Origin: Vibrio fluvialis
Lineage (GTDB): Bacteria > Pseudomonadota > Gammaproteobacteria > Enterobacterales > Vibrionaceae
Direction of reading: 5' to 3'
Assembly: GCF_900460245.1 (NCBI RefSeq)
Contig: NZ_UHIP01000001.1
Coordinates: 3,038,001-3,102,000, forward strand
DNA: 64,000 nt
Positions 48,021-57,563 of this stretch are shown piece by piece (position 1 is the stretch's first letter; the number at the start of each line of letters is the position of its first letter). Under the pieces are notes generated by a model that was given only the letters and a program-made list of their open reading frames with translations, had not been told where the DNA came from and did no database searches. Position numbers and translations under genes: made by a program.

Positions 48021-50504
48021 ATGTTCACATCCTCGCTTTTTATTCCAGCACATCAATCGCTTAATCAAGCCTTATCGGCCTTCTCCTTTTCTGCTCGTGG
48101 CAGTACGCTTATTCAATTGTTCTCCAGTCTGCCTGCGCAGGAGATCGAGCCCTTAGCTGAGCAACTTGTGCATATTTATCCACAAGCTACGCTGATTGGT
48201 CTGAGCTCAGGGCAACTCATTCATCACGGTGATATTCACCATCAGGGTACGCTGCTGCTGTTCAGCCGCTTTGATGACACGACGCTCAGCAGCGCGGTGA
48301 GTCGCTACAGCAGTAATCCGGTGCGTGATACGCAGAACCTGGTGACCGATTTAGCGGTGCAGGCCAATACGCGGGCGATCATCTGCTTTGCAGAGCGCAT
48401 GAGCATGGAGCGGACCGAACGTATCGGTGCGTTCAATCATCTGACGCCGGGTGTGCCGGTGGCTGGTGGTGCGGCGGGGCAGGTTGATGGCGAGCGCTGG
48501 GTGTTGCTTGGCACCAAAACCTACCAGCATGCGATGGTGTCGGTGGCGCTGCATGGTGACAATTTGCATGTCAGCAATGCGGCTTACACGGAATGGAACC
48601 CGATCGGGCGCAATTTCCGCGTCACCAAAGCTGATGGCAATACGCTGTATCGTCTTGATGATTTGCCAGTGCAGGACGTATATAACCGCTACCTGGGCGA
48701 TGGCCAGCATGTGCCGTTTGAGCTGCTGCACAACTTTCCGCTCATCAAAGGGGACTTACAGCGTCAGGACGTGTACGTGCCGATGTATGAGGATGAACCG
48801 GGTCTGGTCCTGAATAAGCCGTTGTCGGTGGGCGATGAAGTCCGCTTCTGTTTTGACCATCCGTCACTGACGCTTGAGCAAGTGTACCTTGGCGCTGAGC
48901 AACTGCGCACCTTTCAGCCTGAACAGATTTTTGTCTACAACTGCACTTCGCGGTTGGAATTTATCGAAGAAAACCAAGAGCTTTTACCATTGCAGGCCGT
49001 CGCACCGACGCAAGGTTGTTACTGCTTTGGCGAGCTGTGGCATGACGGCACCATGCAGCGCACGCTGCATCACAGCATGACCTATCTCGCCCTGCGTGAA
49101 GGCGACGTGGTGGAACGGCCGAGCGAGCCTTTCAGCTTTGGCCGCCATGATGTCATCGCTCCTCTGTTCAGCCTGATTCGTAATTCGCTGTCGGACCTGG
49201 ATGAGATGAACCTCAACCTGGCGCACAAGATTCAGAGTCAGGCCAGCATGCTGACGGCCAGTTATCGTGTCGACCCGCGCACCGGATTGCCGAACCGGGT
49301 CGTGCTGCGTGAGAAATTACTGCGCATGGCTGGCAACCATCATCTGCTGGCACTCAAACTGACGAACTTCAACCAGATTAATGAAAAGTATGGCTATCAA
49401 GTCGGCGACCGTCTGCTGCAGGATCTCAGCGCTCATTTTCAGCACTATCTGCATCAGCATCTGGCGGGACGCAGCGAGCTGTTTGCTATCGGTGTGGGCG
49501 AGTGGGCCACACTGTTTCGCAGTGAAGCGGATGAAGAGTTTATTCACCTGACGTTCTCTCAGTTTGTTGACCAACTGGAGCATGTGAACTTCGAACCTTT
49601 CGGTCTGCCGGAGGTGGATTATGTCTCGGTGTCGCTGTGTGCCGGTTTGGTCAGCCGCCGTGATTTTCCGGACAAAGATCCGGATGATTTATTGCTGCGC
49701 GCGATAGAGGCACGTCGCCACGCACAGCAGCACAACCGCCATTTCTGTAACGCCAGCCAATTGCGCGCCCAAGAGCAGATGCGTCAGGAGCGGCTGGGTT
49801 GGTTATCGTGTGTGAGCCGGGCAGTGCTGGATAACAACGTGCTGGTCTACGCGCAGCCGATTTTCAAGGCACACAGCCATGAACTCGCGTCGTATGAATG
49901 TCTGGTGCGGATTGAAGATGATGGCGAAATTATTTTGCCGGGGCGTTTTTTGCCGATCATCGAAGGCACGCATCTCTACACTCGTCTCAGTCGCCAGATG
50001 ATTAATCGTACCTTTGATTTGATGCGCGATCGCAGCGAAGCCTTTTCCATCAACCTTGCGCCGCAGGACTTTATGAGTGAGCGCACGCTGCTCAATCTGG
50101 AAGAGGCGATCAAATCGCTGCCGGATCCGAGCCGGGTTGGTCTGGAAGTACTGGAAACCGAACAGATTAAAGATTATGGCCACATGATCGAAGTGTGTAA
50201 CCATTTCCGCTCACTGGGTGCGAGCATCATCGTCGACGATTTTGGTTCCGGTTATTCCAACATTGATGAAATCGTCAAACTGGAACCGCAGGTGATCAAA
50301 CTGGATGGCAGCCTGATTCGTAATATCGATCAGGATGTGAAGCAGCGCCGTATCGCTCAGCAACTGGTGCAGCTGTGTCAGGTACTGAATGCCAAAACTG
50401 TGGCTGAGTTTGTCCACAATGATGACGTGCGCCGCATCAGCGAAGAGATGGGCGTCGATTATCTGCAAGGCTTCCATTTGGGCGCGCCGCAGCGCCTCAG
50501 CTAA
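48021..50504 (+). CDS. FIST-GGDEF-EAL c-di-GMP protein (CdpA-like)
   Basis: This 827-residue protein has FIST N- and C-terminal sensory domains (about residues 25-375), a GGDEF domain (about 410-560) and an EAL domain (about 590-820). The GGDEF active site reads GVGEW (about residues 490-494), so cyclase activity is unlikely and it may bind GTP or be structural. The EAL domain has ECLVR, DDFGSG, KLDGSLI and VAEFVHN, so phosphodiesterase activity is plausible. From memory, V. cholerae CdpA (VC0130) lies in the same place. ATG 48021 follows a TTGGA site; TTG 48012 is an alternative. No membrane helix is seen. Confidence 0.9.
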   Translation: MFTSSLFIPAHQSLNQALSAFSFSARGSTLIQLFSSLPAQEIEPLAEQLVHIYPQATLIGLSSGQLIHHGDIHHQGTLLLFSRFDDTTLSSAVSRYSSNPVRDTQNLVTDLAVQANTRAIICFAERMSMERTERIGAFNHLTPGVPVAGGAAGQVDGERWVLLGTKTYQHAMVSVALHGDNLHVSNAAYTEWNPIGRNFRVTKADGNTLYRLDDLPVQDVYNRYLGDGQHVPFELLHNFPLIKGDLQRQDVYVPMYEDEPGLVLNKPLSVGDEVRFCFDHPSLTLEQVYLGAEQLRTFQPEQIFVYNCTSRLEFIEENQELLPLQAVAPTQGCYCFGELWHDGTMQRTLHHSMTYLALREGDVVERPSEPFSFGRHDVIAPLFSLIRNSLSDLDEMNLNLAHKIQSQASMLTASYRVDPRTGLPNRVVLREKLLRMAGNHHLLALKLTNFNQINEKYGYQVGDRLLQDLSAHFQHYLHQHLAGRSELFAIGVGEWATLFRSEADEEFIHLTFSQFVDQLEHVNFEPFGLPEVDYVSVSLCAGLVSRRDFPDKDPDDLLLRAIEARRHAQQHNRHFCNASQLRAQEQMRQERLGWLSCVSRAVLDNNVLVYAQPIFKAHSHELASYECLVRIEDDGEIILPGRFLPIIEGTHLYTRLSRQMINRTFDLMRDRSEAFSINLAPQDFMSERTLLNLEEAIKSLPDPSRVGLEVLETEQIKDYGHMIEVCNHFRSLGASIIVDDFGSGYSNIDEIVKLEPQVIKLDGSLIRNIDQDVKQRRIAQQLVQLCQVLNAKTVAEFVHNDDVRRISEEMGVDYLQGFHLGAPQRLS

Positions 50505-50532
50505 GGTGAAGATTCACGCTTAACATTCATGA

Positions 50533-51129
50533 TTAAGGGCGCTGCCAGCGATGGCCGCTCTTATCGGCCTGAAAAATCGCCATAAATTCTGCAAAAAAAG
50601 CGTCGAGTTGCTCGGCATTGTGCGCTTCGCCAATCGCACGCAACAGCTCGCACCCCACTTCCAGTGTACACAGATGGCCGTCACTCTGATTGCGCCGCAG
50701 CCGATAGCGCGACAGTTGCTGAGGGCTGAGGGTGACTCGTGGCAAATCCTCGAGCCACGGGCTTTTGCGCTCCATTTTTTTCGCTTCCTGCCAGGTGCCG
50801 TCGAGCAGAATAAAATGCGGCTGGCACCCCAGCACGCGTGCCTGTTCCAGCGCGTCATCCAAGTTCAGGCTCTGCTCTCCCGGATATACCAGCAGCGAGT
50901 AATAGTCAGGGTCGGCGATGCGCTCGTTGAGCGCGGCGTTAGGCTCAACCCGGCTCCAGCTGAAACTGTAGCAGTCAGGCAGGGCTGCATTCAGCCAGCG
51001 CCCGGTGTTGGTGTCACGCTGAGCTTCGTTGTCGTGCATCAATAAGGACAATTGCAATGCACTGCTAAGCTGGGGTACCTGAGGGCACACGCACTGGTGT
51101 ACCAACAGGCATTGCGGGCAAGGTGTCAC
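50533..51129 (-). CDS. tapT: tRNA-uridine aminocarboxypropyltransferase (DTW domain)
   Basis: TapT adds a 3-amino-3-carboxypropyl group to U47 of some tRNAs (acp3U). The 198-residue protein has a CPQCLLVHQCVCP cysteine cluster at the start, and the DTW-domain signature LLDGTWQEAKKM with a following serine/arginine block YRLRR. It fits the YfiP branch by length. It overlaps the next upstream gene by 4 bases (ATGA), so it is translationally coupled to the lipoprotein gene. It is convergent with the CdpA-like gene. Confidence 0.88.
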   Translation of the reverse strand: MTPCPQCLLVHQCVCPQVPQLSSALQLSLLMHDNEAQRDTNTGRWLNAALPDCYSFSWSRVEPNAALNERIADPDYYSLLVYPGEQSLNLDDALEQARVLGCQPHFILLDGTWQEAKKMERKSPWLEDLPRVTLSPQQLSRYRLRRNQSDGHLCTLEVGCELLRAIGEAHNAEQLDAFFAEFMAIFQADKSGHRWQRP

Positions 51130-52655
51130 AGTTTCACTCCGGCCTGCTTGGGTGATAAGCCGTCAGCAAACAGGGTGACGCCACTGATGTCATCTTGGTT
51201 GGCAACGTCAGCGATGCTCGGATTGACCGGGTAGCTGATGCCGTTGTATTGCAAACGGTGGGTTGCGGCTTGCGCGCCACCGCCACTGACCGGCAGCATC
51301 AGGTCCTGCCATCCGTGAGTGTTCTGCTTACCGAGTTGAAAGGGCGTGCGAACCAGCGTAATGCGGCTGTTAAAGCGCCACTCCTGATTCTGCTGCTGGA
51401 ACACCAGTAACGTGCAGCCACCGGAACCACACCAGTCCAGCTGTACCAGCAGTTCAGGCTGGCTGTCGCCGTTCAAATCGTATTTCAGCCAGCGGTACTG
51501 CGTGTTTTCCGGCGCAGTGTTATGCAGCGCAAAGTAGCGGCGCAGCGCTTGGTCAACATCTTCTTCGTAGTCATCGCGGGAGGCAATCTGCTGTTCGCTT
51601 ATCGGTAACAGCATTGCTTGCGGAGCCGTTACCTGACTGGCAGAAAACAGCACCAATCCGCCGTTGGCGATCGGGTAAACCACGCTGCCGACTTTCTCTT
51701 TGTCGGCGCTGAGCGTGCTGCCGTCGCGAGTGAAGACGCGTTCTGACAGTAAATACTGCTGCTGATGTTGGGTCATCACCACTTGAATCTGACGCGGATT
51801 CAACTGCTGCCAGTAACCGCGCTCAACGATATCGGCTTCTCCGCTGCTGTAGTGATAGCGGGTAGTGGCCATATGATCGGCATCGAGATTGAGCGTGACG
51901 CTAAAGCCGTTGTTCTGGGTTGAACTGGCAAAGTAAGTGCCAACCCATTCCAGCGTCGGGTCACTGTTGCCCAGCGTCGCGCAGCCTTTGTATTCGCCGC
52001 CTTTGAGGCTCAGTTCAGAACGCCAGCCATACAGCGTGTCGCTCATGCCATCGGAGCAGGATTCACGCGTCAGGGTCAGTTCACCGTCGTTGAAACGGTA
52101 GAGGCGTTGGTTGGCAGACAAACGGCTGCTATCAATCTTGAACGTCTGTTTAGGGCCACCGAGCGGCTGAAAACTCAGGCCATCTGCGGTGTAATTCATG
52201 TTCCAGAACGGCTCGGTACCAAACGCGCGGGTTGGCGTGGCGGCTAAGTTGCAGCGCTGCGGGTTTTCCGCACTCAGCATATTCACTTGCTCTACTACAA
52301 AGCGCGCGGCGTAATCACCGTTGTAGCCAGTCTGGCTTGGCGGCGCTAGGTGACCAATGACTTCGCCATACATGATTTGGTAAGGCGACCGGCTCAGCTC
52401 GGTCGCCTGTTTCACCAGCGCTTCCGGCATATCGAGTAACAGCTGCTGATTGCTGCCACAAGGGGTCAGAGCGCGCACTTCCGGGCCGACGACCATCTGA
52501 CCACGCAACACAAACTGTTGTGGCTGAATCGACGCGGGTTGATCCAGGCTGGCTTTGGGCTGCTCAGTTCCAGTCGGCTGAGGGGCCTGGCTGCTGGAAC
52601 AGGCTTGCAGGATAAGGGCGGTCAGGATTGCTGCTGGGTTTCTCAGCGCCTTCAT
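51126..52655 (-). CDS. COG3650-type lipoprotein
   Basis: This 509-residue protein starts with a lipoprotein signal (lipobox LQAC, Cys about residue 19) followed by a Ser/Gln/Pro linker, so it is probably anchored in the outer membrane. It has an N-terminal VRALTPCGSNQQLLL block, a central repeated beta-rich region with AFGTEPFWNM-type motif (COG3650/META-like), and a C-terminal part with LNGDSQPELLVQLDWCGSGGCTLLVF (metal- or FG-GAP-like loop). Function is unknown. It is in a two-gene operon with tapT. Confidence 0.78.
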   Translation of the reverse strand: MKALRNPAAILTALILQACSSSQAPQPTGTEQPKASLDQPASIQPQQFVLRGQMVVGPEVRALTPCGSNQQLLLDMPEALVKQATELSRSPYQIMYGEVIGHLAPPSQTGYNGDYAARFVVEQVNMLSAENPQRCNLAATPTRAFGTEPFWNMNYTADGLSFQPLGGPKQTFKIDSSRLSANQRLYRFNDGELTLTRESCSDGMSDTLYGWRSELSLKGGEYKGCATLGNSDPTLEWVGTYFASSTQNNGFSVTLNLDADHMATTRYHYSSGEADIVERGYWQQLNPRQIQVVMTQHQQQYLLSERVFTRDGSTLSADKEKVGSVVYPIANGGLVLFSASQVTAPQAMLLPISEQQIASRDDYEEDVDQALRRYFALHNTAPENTQYRWLKYDLNGDSQPELLVQLDWCGSGGCTLLVFQQQNQEWRFNSRITLVRTPFQLGKQNTHGWQDLMLPVSGGGAQAATHRLQYNGISYPVNPSIADVANQDDISGVTLFADGLSPKQAGVKL

Positions 52656-52696
52656 GTTATATCTTCCTCGTGACAGAACATTAAACGGGTTTCATT

Positions 52697-53158
52697 ATGG
52701 CATATTGGCTGTTCAAAACAGAACCAGACACCTTCTCTATTGACACTCTGCGGACACAAAAGGTTTCGTGCTGGGAAGGCGTGCGCAATTATCAGGCGCG
52801 CAATATGTTGCGTGATGCGATCAAAGTGGGCGATGAAGTGCTGATTTATCACTCCTCGTGCAAACAGGTTGGGGTGGCAGGCATCGCGCGCGTAGTGCGT
52901 GAGGCGTATCCGGATCACTTTGCCTTTGACCTAAGCAGTGATTGCTTTGATCCGAAATCGTCACCGGACAACCCGCGCTGGGTGATGGTCGATATCGAGT
53001 TTGTGCGTAAAACGCAGCGTGTGATTCCGCTGAGCGTGCTAAAAGCGATGCCAGAGCTGAGTGAACTGGCGCTGGTGAAACGTGGTAATCGTTTGTCGGT
53101 GATGCCAGTCAGTGAAGCGGAGTGGCAGGCGATTCTGAGTAAAGAAACGCTGCGCTGA
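52697..53158 (+). CDS. EVE-domain protein
   Basis: This 153-residue protein is a stand-alone EVE domain (PUA-like), a fold that binds modified bases in DNA or RNA. MAYWLFKTEPDTFSID, CWEGVRNYQARNMLRD, VLIYHSSCKQVGVAG and NPRWVMVDIEFVR follow the family closely. Proteins of this kind are related to thymocyte nuclear protein 1. The start codon has a weak site. It diverges from the lipoprotein gene and ends at a terminator. Confidence 0.92.
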   Translation: MAYWLFKTEPDTFSIDTLRTQKVSCWEGVRNYQARNMLRDAIKVGDEVLIYHSSCKQVGVAGIARVVREAYPDHFAFDLSSDCFDPKSSPDNPRWVMVDIEFVRKTQRVIPLSVLKAMPELSELALVKRGNRLSVMPVSEAEWQAILSKETLR

Positions 53159-53193
53159 TGTCAGCAATTTACGGGTGAACCCGTCACCGATAC

Positions 53194-53219
53194 AAAAAAG
53201 GCAGCCGAGGCTGCCTTTT
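53194..53219. terminator. Terminator between EVE gene and yigL
   Basis: GGCAGCC and GGCTGCC with short loop, flanked by A6 and T4. It serves the EVE gene and probably also yigL. Confidence 0.85.
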
Positions 53220-53244
53220 CTGCGCTATCGAAACAAGCGCGAGA

Positions 53245-54072
53245 TTAAATCAGGTGCGTTTGCAGATAGTGCGGCACCGCGTCATCGGCGTTGCTGCCGA
53301 TCACTTCGTTATTTGGCAGGGCGCGCATCACTTTCTCGTGTGCGGTCCCCATCACCAGACCTTTGCCGGCCATCGACAACATTTCAACGTCGTTCATGCC
53401 GTCGCCGAACGCGATGCAGTTGTCGAGCGTCAGACCCAGTGATTCTGCGACCGCTTGCAGCGCATCGCCTTTCGACACGCCGGCACACATCACTTCCAGA
53501 CACCATGGGGTTGAAAAGGCAACGTTGACCTGATCGCCAAAATGCTCATTGATCAGCGTTTCGTATTTCACCAGTTGCTCGTGGTCGTGGCTCTCATTGC
53601 TGAAAAACACCTTGGCCACGCCGTCGGTCGGCGCTGCATTGACGTCAAAAATTTGGTAGGTAAAGCCGGAATCTTCATGGAAGTCGCGCAGCACTTCATC
53701 TTCGCGGTTCAGTAACCACTCGTCATCGCGGTACATGTGAACGTAGATGTCTTGCTCTTCTTTCACCAGATCAATGATCGCCTGCACTAAATGTGGCGGA
53801 ACGTTTTTGCTGTACATCTCTTGGTCATTCTGATCATGCACGCGCGCACCGTTCGAGGTGATCATATAGGCAGGAATGCCCGCAATTTCACGAATGCCCG
53901 CCACATCAACGTGGTGACGACCGGTGGCGAAAATGAACGTGAACCCTTTCTGGTGCAGATCTTTCAGTGTCTGTTTGGCAAACGGACTCAGTTGATGATT
54001 CGGTGCCAGCAGCGTGCCGTCAAGATCGGAAGCCACAATGCGAAATGGTGATGCGTTACGTTCAGTGGTCAT
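53245..54072 (-). CDS. yigL: HAD-IIB sugar/pyridoxal phosphatase YigL
   Basis: YigL is a Cof-type HAD phosphatase; in E. coli it removes phosphate from PLP and sugar phosphates and helps with glucose-phosphate stress. The 275-residue protein has ASDLDGTLLAPNHQ (motif I), FATGRHHVDV (motif II), SKGDALQAVAESLGL (motif III) and FGDGMNDVEMLSMAG (motif IV). It lies upstream of the start of pldB on the same strand, as in E. coli. The gap to pldB is 114 bases. Confidence 0.93.
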   Translation of the reverse strand: MTTERNASPFRIVASDLDGTLLAPNHQLSPFAKQTLKDLHQKGFTFIFATGRHHVDVAGIREIAGIPAYMITSNGARVHDQNDQEMYSKNVPPHLVQAIIDLVKEEQDIYVHMYRDDEWLLNREDEVLRDFHEDSGFTYQIFDVNAAPTDGVAKVFFSNESHDHEQLVKYETLINEHFGDQVNVAFSTPWCLEVMCAGVSKGDALQAVAESLGLTLDNCIAFGDGMNDVEMLSMAGKGLVMGTAHEKVMRALPNNEVIGSNADDAVPHYLQTHLI

Positions 54073-54186
54073 AAAACCCTCTTAATCACAGGTGAAATAG
54101 CGGAGAAGCAGGCGCGTCTCTGGGTGGTTAGTGTACGTGAAGCGAAAGAGGAAAAAGAGGGTAAACCTGCCGGAGCAAAATTTCCT

Positions 54187-55167
54187 CTATTTGGCTTGGT
54201 TCACGTTCGCAAAGTGGTTGAGTAACGCATCCAGCGCCTGATTACGATACTGATCCTGTTCAAACAGCAGCTCGTGGCGCGAGCCGAGGATCACTTTAAT
54301 CGCACTGTGTGGATTGGTGCGCGCCAGCTTGGTGACAAAGCGAGTTTGCGCTTCGTTGCTGACAATCGTATCGGCTTCTGCTTGTAGCACCAGCGTTGGC
54401 AGGCGTACCTGGCGGGTAAGCTGAATACACTGTTTGGCAGCCATCAGGCCCTGCCAGACCCAGCGGGTGCTGGGGCCGCCCAGTTTCAGTTCCGGCTTGG
54501 TCTCGTAAAGCTCGCGGAACCAGCGGTAGCGCACTTCGCTCTGAGTGAGCGCGTTAATCTCAAAGGGTTTGGGAAGATAAGCGCTATAACCGGGCGCGTA
54601 AGTGGGTTTGCTGTACAGCGCGGTTAACATCTGTGACAGCGACAAAGCCACCGGACGCAGCTGCCAAGGCATGTTGACCCCAAACATCGGCGCGCTGAGT
54701 GCCATCGCCGCGAAATCATGATGCGGGTGCGTTTGCACATAACGGGTCGCAATAGCGCCCCCCATGGAATGCCCCAGTAGGAAGCGTTGCTGATAACGAC
54801 GCAGGTCCCACAGTTCGAGCAGGCCGGACAGGTCCTGTACGTAGTCGTGAAAATCGCCGACATACCCCATCTCTCGCTCGTCGATTAATCGATCCGATAA
54901 CCCCTGACCGCGATGATCATAAGAGTAAATATCGTAGCCCTGGCGGAACAGATCGTAGAACAGTTCCTGATATTTCCAGGCCGATTCGATGCGGCCATTG
55001 ACCACCACAATCGCTTTGCTGTGTTCCGGCTTGGTGAGGGAGCACCAGTAAAGCTTTGTTTTATCGAAAGAACGATAAAATCCTTCGGCGCGAGTGTGCC
55101 AGAAATCGGCGATCTCATGTTGGATCGCTTGCTCAAAGTTTGACTCTTGAGTATAAGGTGAGGTCAT
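54187..55167 (-). CDS. pldB: Lysophospholipase L2
   Basis: PldB is an alpha/beta hydrolase that removes acyl chains from lysophospholipids at the inner membrane. The 326-residue protein has VNGRIESAWKYQELFYDLF, DHRGQGLSDR, the nucleophile elbow LLGHSMGGAIATRY and the late aspartate and histidine in QAEADTIVSNEAQ and GSRHELLFEQ. I used ATG 55167; GTG 55188 and ATG 55185 are also possible. It forms a yigL-pldB group and diverges from rhtB, as in E. coli. Confidence 0.92.
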   Translation of the reverse strand: MTSPYTQESNFEQAIQHEIADFWHTRAEGFYRSFDKTKLYWCSLTKPEHSKAIVVVNGRIESAWKYQELFYDLFRQGYDIYSYDHRGQGLSDRLIDEREMGYVGDFHDYVQDLSGLLELWDLRRYQQRFLLGHSMGGAIATRYVQTHPHHDFAAMALSAPMFGVNMPWQLRPVALSLSQMLTALYSKPTYAPGYSAYLPKPFEINALTQSEVRYRWFRELYETKPELKLGGPSTRWVWQGLMAAKQCIQLTRQVRLPTLVLQAEADTIVSNEAQTRFVTKLARTNPHSAIKVILGSRHELLFEQDQYRNQALDALLNHFANVNQAK

Positions 55168-55251
55168 AACACTCGCTCGGTTCATCACATGGGGTGAGTA
55201 TCAAATTGGTTGTCTAAGGTCGCTAGAATAAGCGAGTTGAGAGGAATTGCA

Positions 55252-55869
55252 ATGGATACGCATGTTTGGCTGGCCTATGTGGCCACTGCTATTGTTTTTA
55301 GTCTGGCGCCGGGGTCCGGTACGGTGAACTCGATCAGTAACGGACTGAGTTACGGCACGCGCAAGTCGCTGGCGTCGATCGCCGGTCTGCAGATTGGCCT
55401 TGCCATTCACATTATGCTGGTGGGCGCCGGCATTGGTGCGTTGGTGGCGCAATCGGCGCTGGCATTTACCATCATCAAATGGGTCGGTGCGGTGTATCTG
55501 GTGTGGCTTGGCATTCAGAAATGGCGCGATCGCTCCAGCCTGGTCGCCGATGCGGCCACACAAACGCTGAGTGCCGGAACTTTGCTGCGCAAAGCGGTTC
55601 TGATTAACCTGACCAACCCGAAATCGATTGTGTTTCTGGTTGCGTTGTTTCCGCAGTTTCTTGATCCGGCCAGAGATCAGATGACCCAGCTCTTGGTACT
55701 GGGCATCACAACCGTTACCATAGATTCTTTCGTGATGCTGGGCTATACCTCGCTGGCCTCACAAATGGGACGCTTTATTCGTTCCGATCGCATCATGCGT
55801 AAAATTAACCGAGTATTCGGCTCGATGTTTATGGGTTGTGGCGCGCTGCTGGCGGCGGCTAAAGCCTGA
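55252..55869 (+). CDS. rhtB: Homoserine/homoserine-lactone efflux protein RhtB
   Basis: RhtB of the LysE/RhtB family exports homoserine and homoserine lactone. The 205-residue protein has six hydrophobic segments and the family motif SLAPGSGTVNSISNGLSYG, then GAVYLVWLGIQKWR and LINLTNPKSIVFLVALFPQF. ATG 55252 follows GAGGAATT, a strong site, so the 14-codon extension is rejected. Next to pldB as in E. coli. Substrate is inferred from family and context. Confidence 0.92.
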   Translation: MDTHVWLAYVATAIVFSLAPGSGTVNSISNGLSYGTRKSLASIAGLQIGLAIHIMLVGAGIGALVAQSALAFTIIKWVGAVYLVWLGIQKWRDRSSLVADAATQTLSAGTLLRKAVLINLTNPKSIVFLVALFPQFLDPARDQMTQLLVLGITTVTIDSFVMLGYTSLASQMGRFIRSDRIMRKINRVFGSMFMGCGALLAAAKA

Positions 55870-55899
55870 TAACCCACGCCGAATGCGCTTGAGGGTGAC

Positions 55900-57126
55900 A
55901 TGTATACCACTTATGTAGCACGACAACCCATCTTAAATGCGAAGCGGCAGACATTAGGATATGAGCTGCTGTTTCGTGATGGGGAAGAGAATGCGTTTCC
56001 TGAGCACATGGACTCTGATCGTGCGACATATCGACTGATTGTCGAAAATTTTCTGGCGATGGGCACGAATCCGTCCATCGCCCGTTCCCGCTGTTTTATT
56101 AACTTTCCCTACAAAAGCCTGTTGCGCAGGTTGCCGCTGACGTTGCCCAAAGACCAGATTGTGGTCGAGGTGCTGGAGACTTGTGAGCCGACTGATGAAC
56201 TCTTGGCTGCAATCCGTGAACTCGGTTCACGCGGTTATCTGATCGCGCTGGACGATTTTGTGTTCGCGCCGGAGTGGGAGCGTTTTCTGCCTTACGTGCA
56301 CATCGTCAAACTCGACATTATGGCGCTGGGCATTGACGAAGCGTGTGCCATTGTTCAGCAACGTCTTGAGCGTGGCAGTCGTCGCCGTTTTCTTGCTGAA
56401 CGGGTAGAAACCGAGGAGCAGTTTGAACAGACCCGCCGCGCTGGTTTTACCTTCTTCCAAGGCTACTTTTTCAGCAAGCCGCAAATCATGAAGCAGCGCT
56501 ATGTCAGCCCGGAACACGTGCTGGCAATGCAACTGTTTCAGGAAGTGTGCCGCCCCGACGTCAATTTCGAACGTATTGAGCACATCGTGGCGCAGGATTT
56601 GGCGTTGTCGTACAAGCTGCTGCGCTTTGTGAACAGCATGTCAGATCGGATTGCGGTGCCGATTTCCTCTTTTCGCCAGGCACTGGTGTATCTGGGTCAG
56701 GATCGGTTGAAAATTTTCGTGTCGCTGGCGGTAGCGTCGTACATTTCGGCCAACAAACCGAAAGAGCTGTACAACCTGTCGCTGCAACGGGCGCAGTTCT
56801 GCCAGTTGATGGCCGCCAAGCGTCCCTTTACGGAACATAAAGATCAGGCATTTCTGGTCGGGTTGTTTTCGCTGCTTGATGTCCTGCTGGATACGTCGTT
56901 GGATGAACTGGTAGAGCAGTTGCCGCTCAGCAAAGCGATCAAAGATGCGCTTAATCAGCGCGTCGGCCCGTTTGGTGAACTGCTCAATTTGGAAGAGTGC
57001 TTTGAGCAGGCTGATTGGCAAGGGGTAGAACACTGTTGCCTGCAACTGGGATTGCAAGTCAATGATGTCACTCAAGATCTCACCGCGGCGGCACGCTGGA
57101 GCCAGGACGTCAACCGCGTCGAATAG
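55900..57126 (+). CDS. EAL-HDOD signalling protein
   Basis: This 408-residue protein joins an N-terminal EAL domain (about residues 1-200) with a C-terminal HDOD domain (about 205-400), the YuxH-type arrangement. In EAL the start reads RQPILNAKRQTLGYELLFRDG and LIALDDFVF is present, but some metal ligands are changed compared with active enzymes, so activity is uncertain. The HDOD part shows QDLALSYKLLRFVNS. A terminator follows. V. cholerae has a similar gene after rhtB, as I recall. It is 30 bases after rhtB. Confidence 0.9.
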   Translation: MYTTYVARQPILNAKRQTLGYELLFRDGEENAFPEHMDSDRATYRLIVENFLAMGTNPSIARSRCFINFPYKSLLRRLPLTLPKDQIVVEVLETCEPTDELLAAIRELGSRGYLIALDDFVFAPEWERFLPYVHIVKLDIMALGIDEACAIVQQRLERGSRRRFLAERVETEEQFEQTRRAGFTFFQGYFFSKPQIMKQRYVSPEHVLAMQLFQEVCRPDVNFERIEHIVAQDLALSYKLLRFVNSMSDRIAVPISSFRQALVYLGQDRLKIFVSLAVASYISANKPKELYNLSLQRAQFCQLMAAKRPFTEHKDQAFLVGLFSLLDVLLDTSLDELVEQLPLSKAIKDALNQRVGPFGELLNLEECFEQADWQGVEHCCLQLGLQVNDVTQDLTAAARWSQDVNRVE

Positions 57127-57148
57127 ATGAAACTTTTATGACAACGAG

Positions 57149-57175
57149 AGCACGCGCATTGACGCGTGCTTTTTT
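57149..57175 (+). terminator. Terminator after EAL-HDOD gene
   Basis: AGCACGCG and CGCGTGCT with a 6-base loop, then a T run. Confidence 0.9.
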
Positions 57176-57183
57176 GTATTTAA

Positions 57184-57206
57184 GATATATGGATATGTGA
57201 ATATAT
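57184..57206. promoter_or_regulatory. Possible ArsR operator
   Basis: ATATAT and ATATAT lie about 10 bases apart just before the arsR ribosome site. This imperfect palindrome is of the AT-rich kind bound by ArsR repressors. It also overlaps any -10 region for the operon. Confidence 0.45.
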
Positions 57207-57217
57207 TGGAGTCGCCA

Positions 57218-57553
57218 ATGCTACCTCACCAATTTTTTAAGCTGCTGGCGGATGAAACGCGTATGCGCTGCCTGCTGCTGATTGCCCGTGAAAAACGCCT
57301 GTGCGTGTGCGAACTGACGCATGCGCTGCAGGAAAGTCAGCCGAAAGTGTCGCGCCATCTGGCGCAGCTGCGCCAGAGCGGCGTACTGGTGGACGAACGT
57401 CAGGGCCAATGGGTCTACTACCAGATTTCAGACCAGCTGCCAGGCTGGCTGAATAAAATTATCGACGGATTAAAACAATCCAACTGTTTGCAACAACAAT
57501 ACGGTGTCGACAGTCAGCGACTGGCGACCATGGCCGACCGCCCGTGCTGTTAA
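57218..57553 (+). CDS. arsR: ArsR-family arsenic-responsive repressor
   Basis: ArsR is a winged-helix repressor that leaves DNA when arsenite binds. The 111-residue protein has [51 protein letters not shown] with the CxC arsenic-binding pair inside the recognition region, and a CC pair at the end. ATG 57218 follows TTGGAG, so the extension from GTG 57197 is rejected. It heads an operon with GAPDH, a phosphatase-like gene and arsJ, the arsenate-efflux type. Confidence 0.93.
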   Translation: MLPHQFFKLLADETRMRCLLLIAREKRLCVCELTHALQESQPKVSRHLAQLRQSGVLVDERQGQWVYYQISDQLPGWLNKIIDGLKQSNCLQQQYGVDSQRLATMADRPCC

Positions 57554-57563
57554 GGAGAGAAAA

